Positions 38,414-40,548 of a stretch of 40,548 bases of DNA are shown here, in pieces; position 1 is the first letter of the stretch, and each line of letters begins with the position of its first letter. The notes below the pieces were generated by a model. That model saw only the letters and a program-made list of their open reading frames with translations. It made no database searches and was not told the DNA's origin. This DNA is from an uncultured Clostridia bacterium (GTDB lineage: Bacteria; Bacillota; Clostridia; Christensenellales; Aristaeellaceae). The stretch lies in contig CAKTUS010000015.1 in NCBI GenBank assembly GCA_934621485.1, positions 1 to 40,548 of the forward strand, in the 5' to 3' direction. A program made the position numbers and the translations under genes.

Positions 38414-40405
38414 GTGACCGATCAAACCCCTGAAATCCATCAGGAAATCACAGATATCAACAACAGCGCCACCATTGTGGAAAAGGACGTTTACGATGAA
38501 ACGCAGATTCAGGTTCTGGAAGGGCTTGAGGCTGTGCGCAAGCGCCCGGGCATGTACATCGGCTCCACTGATTTTCGCGGCCTGCATCACTGCGTATATG
38601 AAATTGTGGACAACGCCATTGATGAGGCGCTGGCCGGCTACTGCACGGATATCAACGTGTTTTTGCACAAGGATGGCAGCTGCGAGGTGCGCGACAACGG
38701 CCGCGGTTTTCCGGTAGGCATCCATCCCAAGCTGCACCGCCCCGCCGTTGAGGTTTGCCTGACGGTGCTGCATGCCGGCGGCAAGTTCGGCGGCGAGGGC
38801 TACAAGGTATCCGGCGGCTTGCACGGCGTAGGCGCCAGCGTGGTGAACGCCCTGAGCCGCCGCCTGAAGGTAACGGTATACCAGGACGGAAAGATTTACC
38901 AACAGGAATATGCCCGCGGCAAGGTGCTTTACGACCTGAAGGTGGTCGGCGAAACGAACCGTACCGGCACCACCATTCAGTTCTGGCCGGACAACCGCAG
39001 TGAGGACAACCCCGACGGCGTATTTGAAACCGGCGACTTCCAGTTCAATATTCTCAAGGTGCGTTTGCGGGAAATGGCTTTCCTGAACAAGGGCATTCGC
39101 ATTACCCTCACTGACGAGCGCGCAGACCCGGCCATCGAGCGTGTGTATCACTATGAAGGCGGCATTATTGAGTTCGTTCGGTATTTGAACAAGAACAAAG
39201 AGGTGCTGTTTCCAGACCCCATCTACATGGAGGGCGTTATCAAGGGAACCAGCGTGGAAGTGGCGCTACAGTACAACGATACCTATCAGGAAAACATTTA
39301 CACCTTTGCCAACAACATTCACACCCCTGAGGGCGGCACGCACCTGACCGGCTTTTCCACTGCGCTAACCCGGGCCATCAATGAATATGGCCGGCAGTTT
39401 GGCTTCCTGAAAGCCTCTGACAGCAACCTCAAGAGCGAGGACGTGCGGGAAAGCCTGGCCGCTATTGTCAGCGTAAAGCTGGTGGAGCCTCAGTTTGAAG
39501 GGCAAACCAAGAGCAAGCTGGGCAACAGCGAGGTGCGCGGCATTGTAGACGGCCTGGTGTACGACAAGCTGTCCACCTATCTGGGAGAGAATCCCGCAAC
39601 CGCCCGCATCATTCTGGAACGCTGCGTAGGCGCGGCCCGGGCAAGGGAGGCCGCTCGCAAAGCTCGAGAGCTTACCCGCCGCAAAACCGTGCTGGAAAGC
39701 GCCAGTCTGCCCGGAAAGCTGGCTGACTGCACCGAGCGCGACCCTGAAAAGTGTGAAATTTTCCTGGTGGAGGGCGACAGCGCCGGCGGCAGCGCCAAAA
39801 CCGGCCGTGACCGTTTCTTCCAGGCCATTCTGCCATTGCGCGGCAAGATTTTGAATGTGGAAAAGGTGCGTATCGATCGGGCGCTGTCCAACAACGAAAT
39901 CAAAGCCATGATTACCGCTTTCGGCTGCGGCTACGGCGATGAGTTCAATATTGACAAGCTGCGCTATCACCGCATTGTGTGCATGACGGATGCCGATGTG
40001 GACGGTGCGCATATCCGCATTTTGATGCTCACCTTCTTCTATCGCTACATGCGGCCCCTGATTGAAAAGGGCTATGTATACATCGCCATGCCGCCCCTGT
40101 ACAAGGTGACCAGGGCCAAGAAGGAGTACTACGTTTACGATGATGCTGAGCTGGAAAAGCTATTGCAGGAAATTGGCCGTGATCCCAAACCGGATATTCA
40201 GCGCTACAAAGGTCTGGGCGAGATGAGCTCCGAGCAGCTCTGGCAAACCACCATGAATCCGGAAACCCGCACCATGATGCAGGTCACGGTGGAGGACGCT
40301 ATGGCTGCCGACGAAGTCATGAGTCTACTGATGGGCGACAAGGTTGAACCCCGAAAAGAATTTATCGAAGGCAACGCCAAGCTGGTGACGGATTTGGACA
40401 TTTAG
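38414..40405 (+). CDS. gyrB: DNA gyrase subunit B
   Basis: ATPase subunit of DNA gyrase. The 663-residue protein has GHKL ATPase residues E63, N67 and D94-NGRG, the lid GGLHGVGAS, the loop QTKSKLGN, TOPRIM E453 (VEGDSAGGSAKTGRDRFFQAILPLRGKILNVEK) and D526/D528/D530 (MTDADVDGAH), and ends in the usual GyrB tail (MGDKVEPRKEFIEGNAKLV). GTG 38414 is chosen because AAAGGAG is nine bases upstream; the longer frame to 38360 crosses the leader hairpin. No gyrA follows within the window; a repeat begins at its stop codon. Confidence 0.95.
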   Translation: MTDQTPEIHQEITDINNSATIVEKDVYDETQIQVLEGLEAVRKRPGMYIGSTDFRGLHHCVYEIVDNAIDEALAGYCTDINVFLHKDGSCEVRDNGRGFPVGIHPKLHRPAVEVCLTVLHAGGKFGGEGYKVSGGLHGVGASVVNALSRRLKVTVYQDGKIYQQEYARGKVLYDLKVVGETNRTGTTIQFWPDNRSEDNPDGVFETGDFQFNILKVRLREMAFLNKGIRITLTDERADPAIERVYHYEGGIIEFVRYLNKNKEVLFPDPIYMEGVIKGTSVEVALQYNDTYQENIYTFANNIHTPEGGTHLTGFSTALTRAINEYGRQFGFLKASDSNLKSEDVRESLAAIVSVKLVEPQFEGQTKSKLGNSEVRGIVDGLVYDKLSTYLGENPATARIILERCVGAARAREAARKARELTRRKTVLESASLPGKLADCTERDPEKCEIFLVEGDSAGGSAKTGRDRFFQAILPLRGKILNVEKVRIDRALSNNEIKAMITAFGCGYGDEFNIDKLRYHRIVCMTDADVDGAHIRILMLTFFYRYMRPLIEKGYVYIAMPPLYKVTRAKKEYYVYDDAELEKLLQEIGRDPKPDIQRYKGLGEMSSEQLWQTTMNPETRTMMQVTVEDAMAADEVMSLLMGDKVEPRKEFIEGNAKLVTDLDI

Positions 40406-40451
40406 GGGCTCTGCCCCTAAAAACCCCGGCAGGGGCGTGACGCCCCTGCAC
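40401..40451 (-). repeat. Two-hairpin repeat overlapping the gyrB stop codon
   Basis: On the plus strand hairpin B comes first, with arms TTTAGGGGC and GCCCCTAAA and loop TCT (40401-40421). Hairpin A follows, with arms GCAGGGGCG and CGCCCCTGC and loop TGA (40429-40449). The gyrB stop TAG (40403-40405) lies within the first arm. The unit recurs at 40499-40548. Confidence 0.85.
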
Positions 40452-40498
40452 CCCGCGGATTGTGACGTGTCCTTTGCTGCGATTTCGGACAGTCACCG

Positions 40499-40548
40499 TT
40501 TAGGGGCTCTGCCCCTAAAACCCCGGCAGGGGCGTGACGCCCCTGCAC
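40499..40548 (-). repeat. Second copy of the two-hairpin repeat at the window end
   Basis: It matches 40401-40451 except for one fewer A between the hairpins. A 47-base spacer of unrelated sequence separates the copies. The window ends inside or at the end of this copy. Confidence 0.85.

Overview
This window looks like chromosomal DNA from a GC-rich member of the Clostridia (Bacillota), most likely an uncultured gut lineage. The evidence is the gene order infC-rpmI-rplT and ylxM-ffh-rpsP-khpA-rimM-trmD, a class III fructose-1,6-bisphosphatase, a TGS/ThrRS-like nucleoside kinase, Bacillota-style promoters and strong Shine-Dalgarno sites, and a sortase-type surface-protein tail. No tRNA, rRNA, CRISPR array, insertion sequence or prophage was seen. 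The exact family cannot be read from the sequence.

Layout. 1-1551: the end of a dispersed repeat, then a minus-strand phosphohexomutase. 1759-3893: a small plus-strand membrane-anchored protein, then minus-strand recO and a membrane-anchored flavodoxin-like protein. 3924-5449: the infC-rpmI-rplT operon with a consensus promoter, an attenuator-like leader and a terminator. 5477-7378: a large orphan membrane protein. 7533-12222: a four-gene gliding-type ABC export operon (ATPase, permease, GldG-like protein, DUF4340-like protein). 12405-13528: a broken sortase-anchored surface protein. 13723-18218: a type IIA topoisomerase pair (ParE/ParC-like). 18219-18862: a repeat and terminator zone. 18863-22095: two tandem GT-C membrane glycosyltransferases. 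22163-24064: fbp. 24065-24973: a hairpin cluster and two divergent small DNA-binding proteins. 25100-29274: the SRP / ribosome-maturation operon. 29198-35614: an RHH protein, a 4-TM protein, surE, an RpiR/MurR regulator, a flavoprotein, an exonuclease and a nucleoside kinase. 35696-38248: a membrane GT2 glycosyltransferase and a secreted peptidoglycan-binding protein. 38414-40405: gyrB, then paired hairpin repeats to the window edge.

How the genes work together. Most content is housekeeping: translation initiation and ribosome assembly (infC, L20, L35, S16, RimM, TrmD, KhpA), SRP targeting (YlxM, Ffh), DNA topology (two B subunits and one A subunit), recombination (RecO) and gluconeogenesis (Fbp). 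A second theme is the cell envelope: ABC export, two GT-C enzymes, one GT2 enzyme, a peptidoglycan-binding protein and the broken surface protein.

The most unusual observations are these. (1) The surface-protein gene is interrupted three times. One interruption is an extra copy of a 10-bp tandem repeat inside the signal-peptide codons, and two are identical one-base shifts at the octamer GCTTAAAA. (2) A two-hairpin intergenic repeat family, four copies here, keeps its structure while its bases change, and one copy supplies the gyrB stop codon. (3) Leader hairpins occur upstream of infC and gyrB. No clearly new multi-gene system was found.
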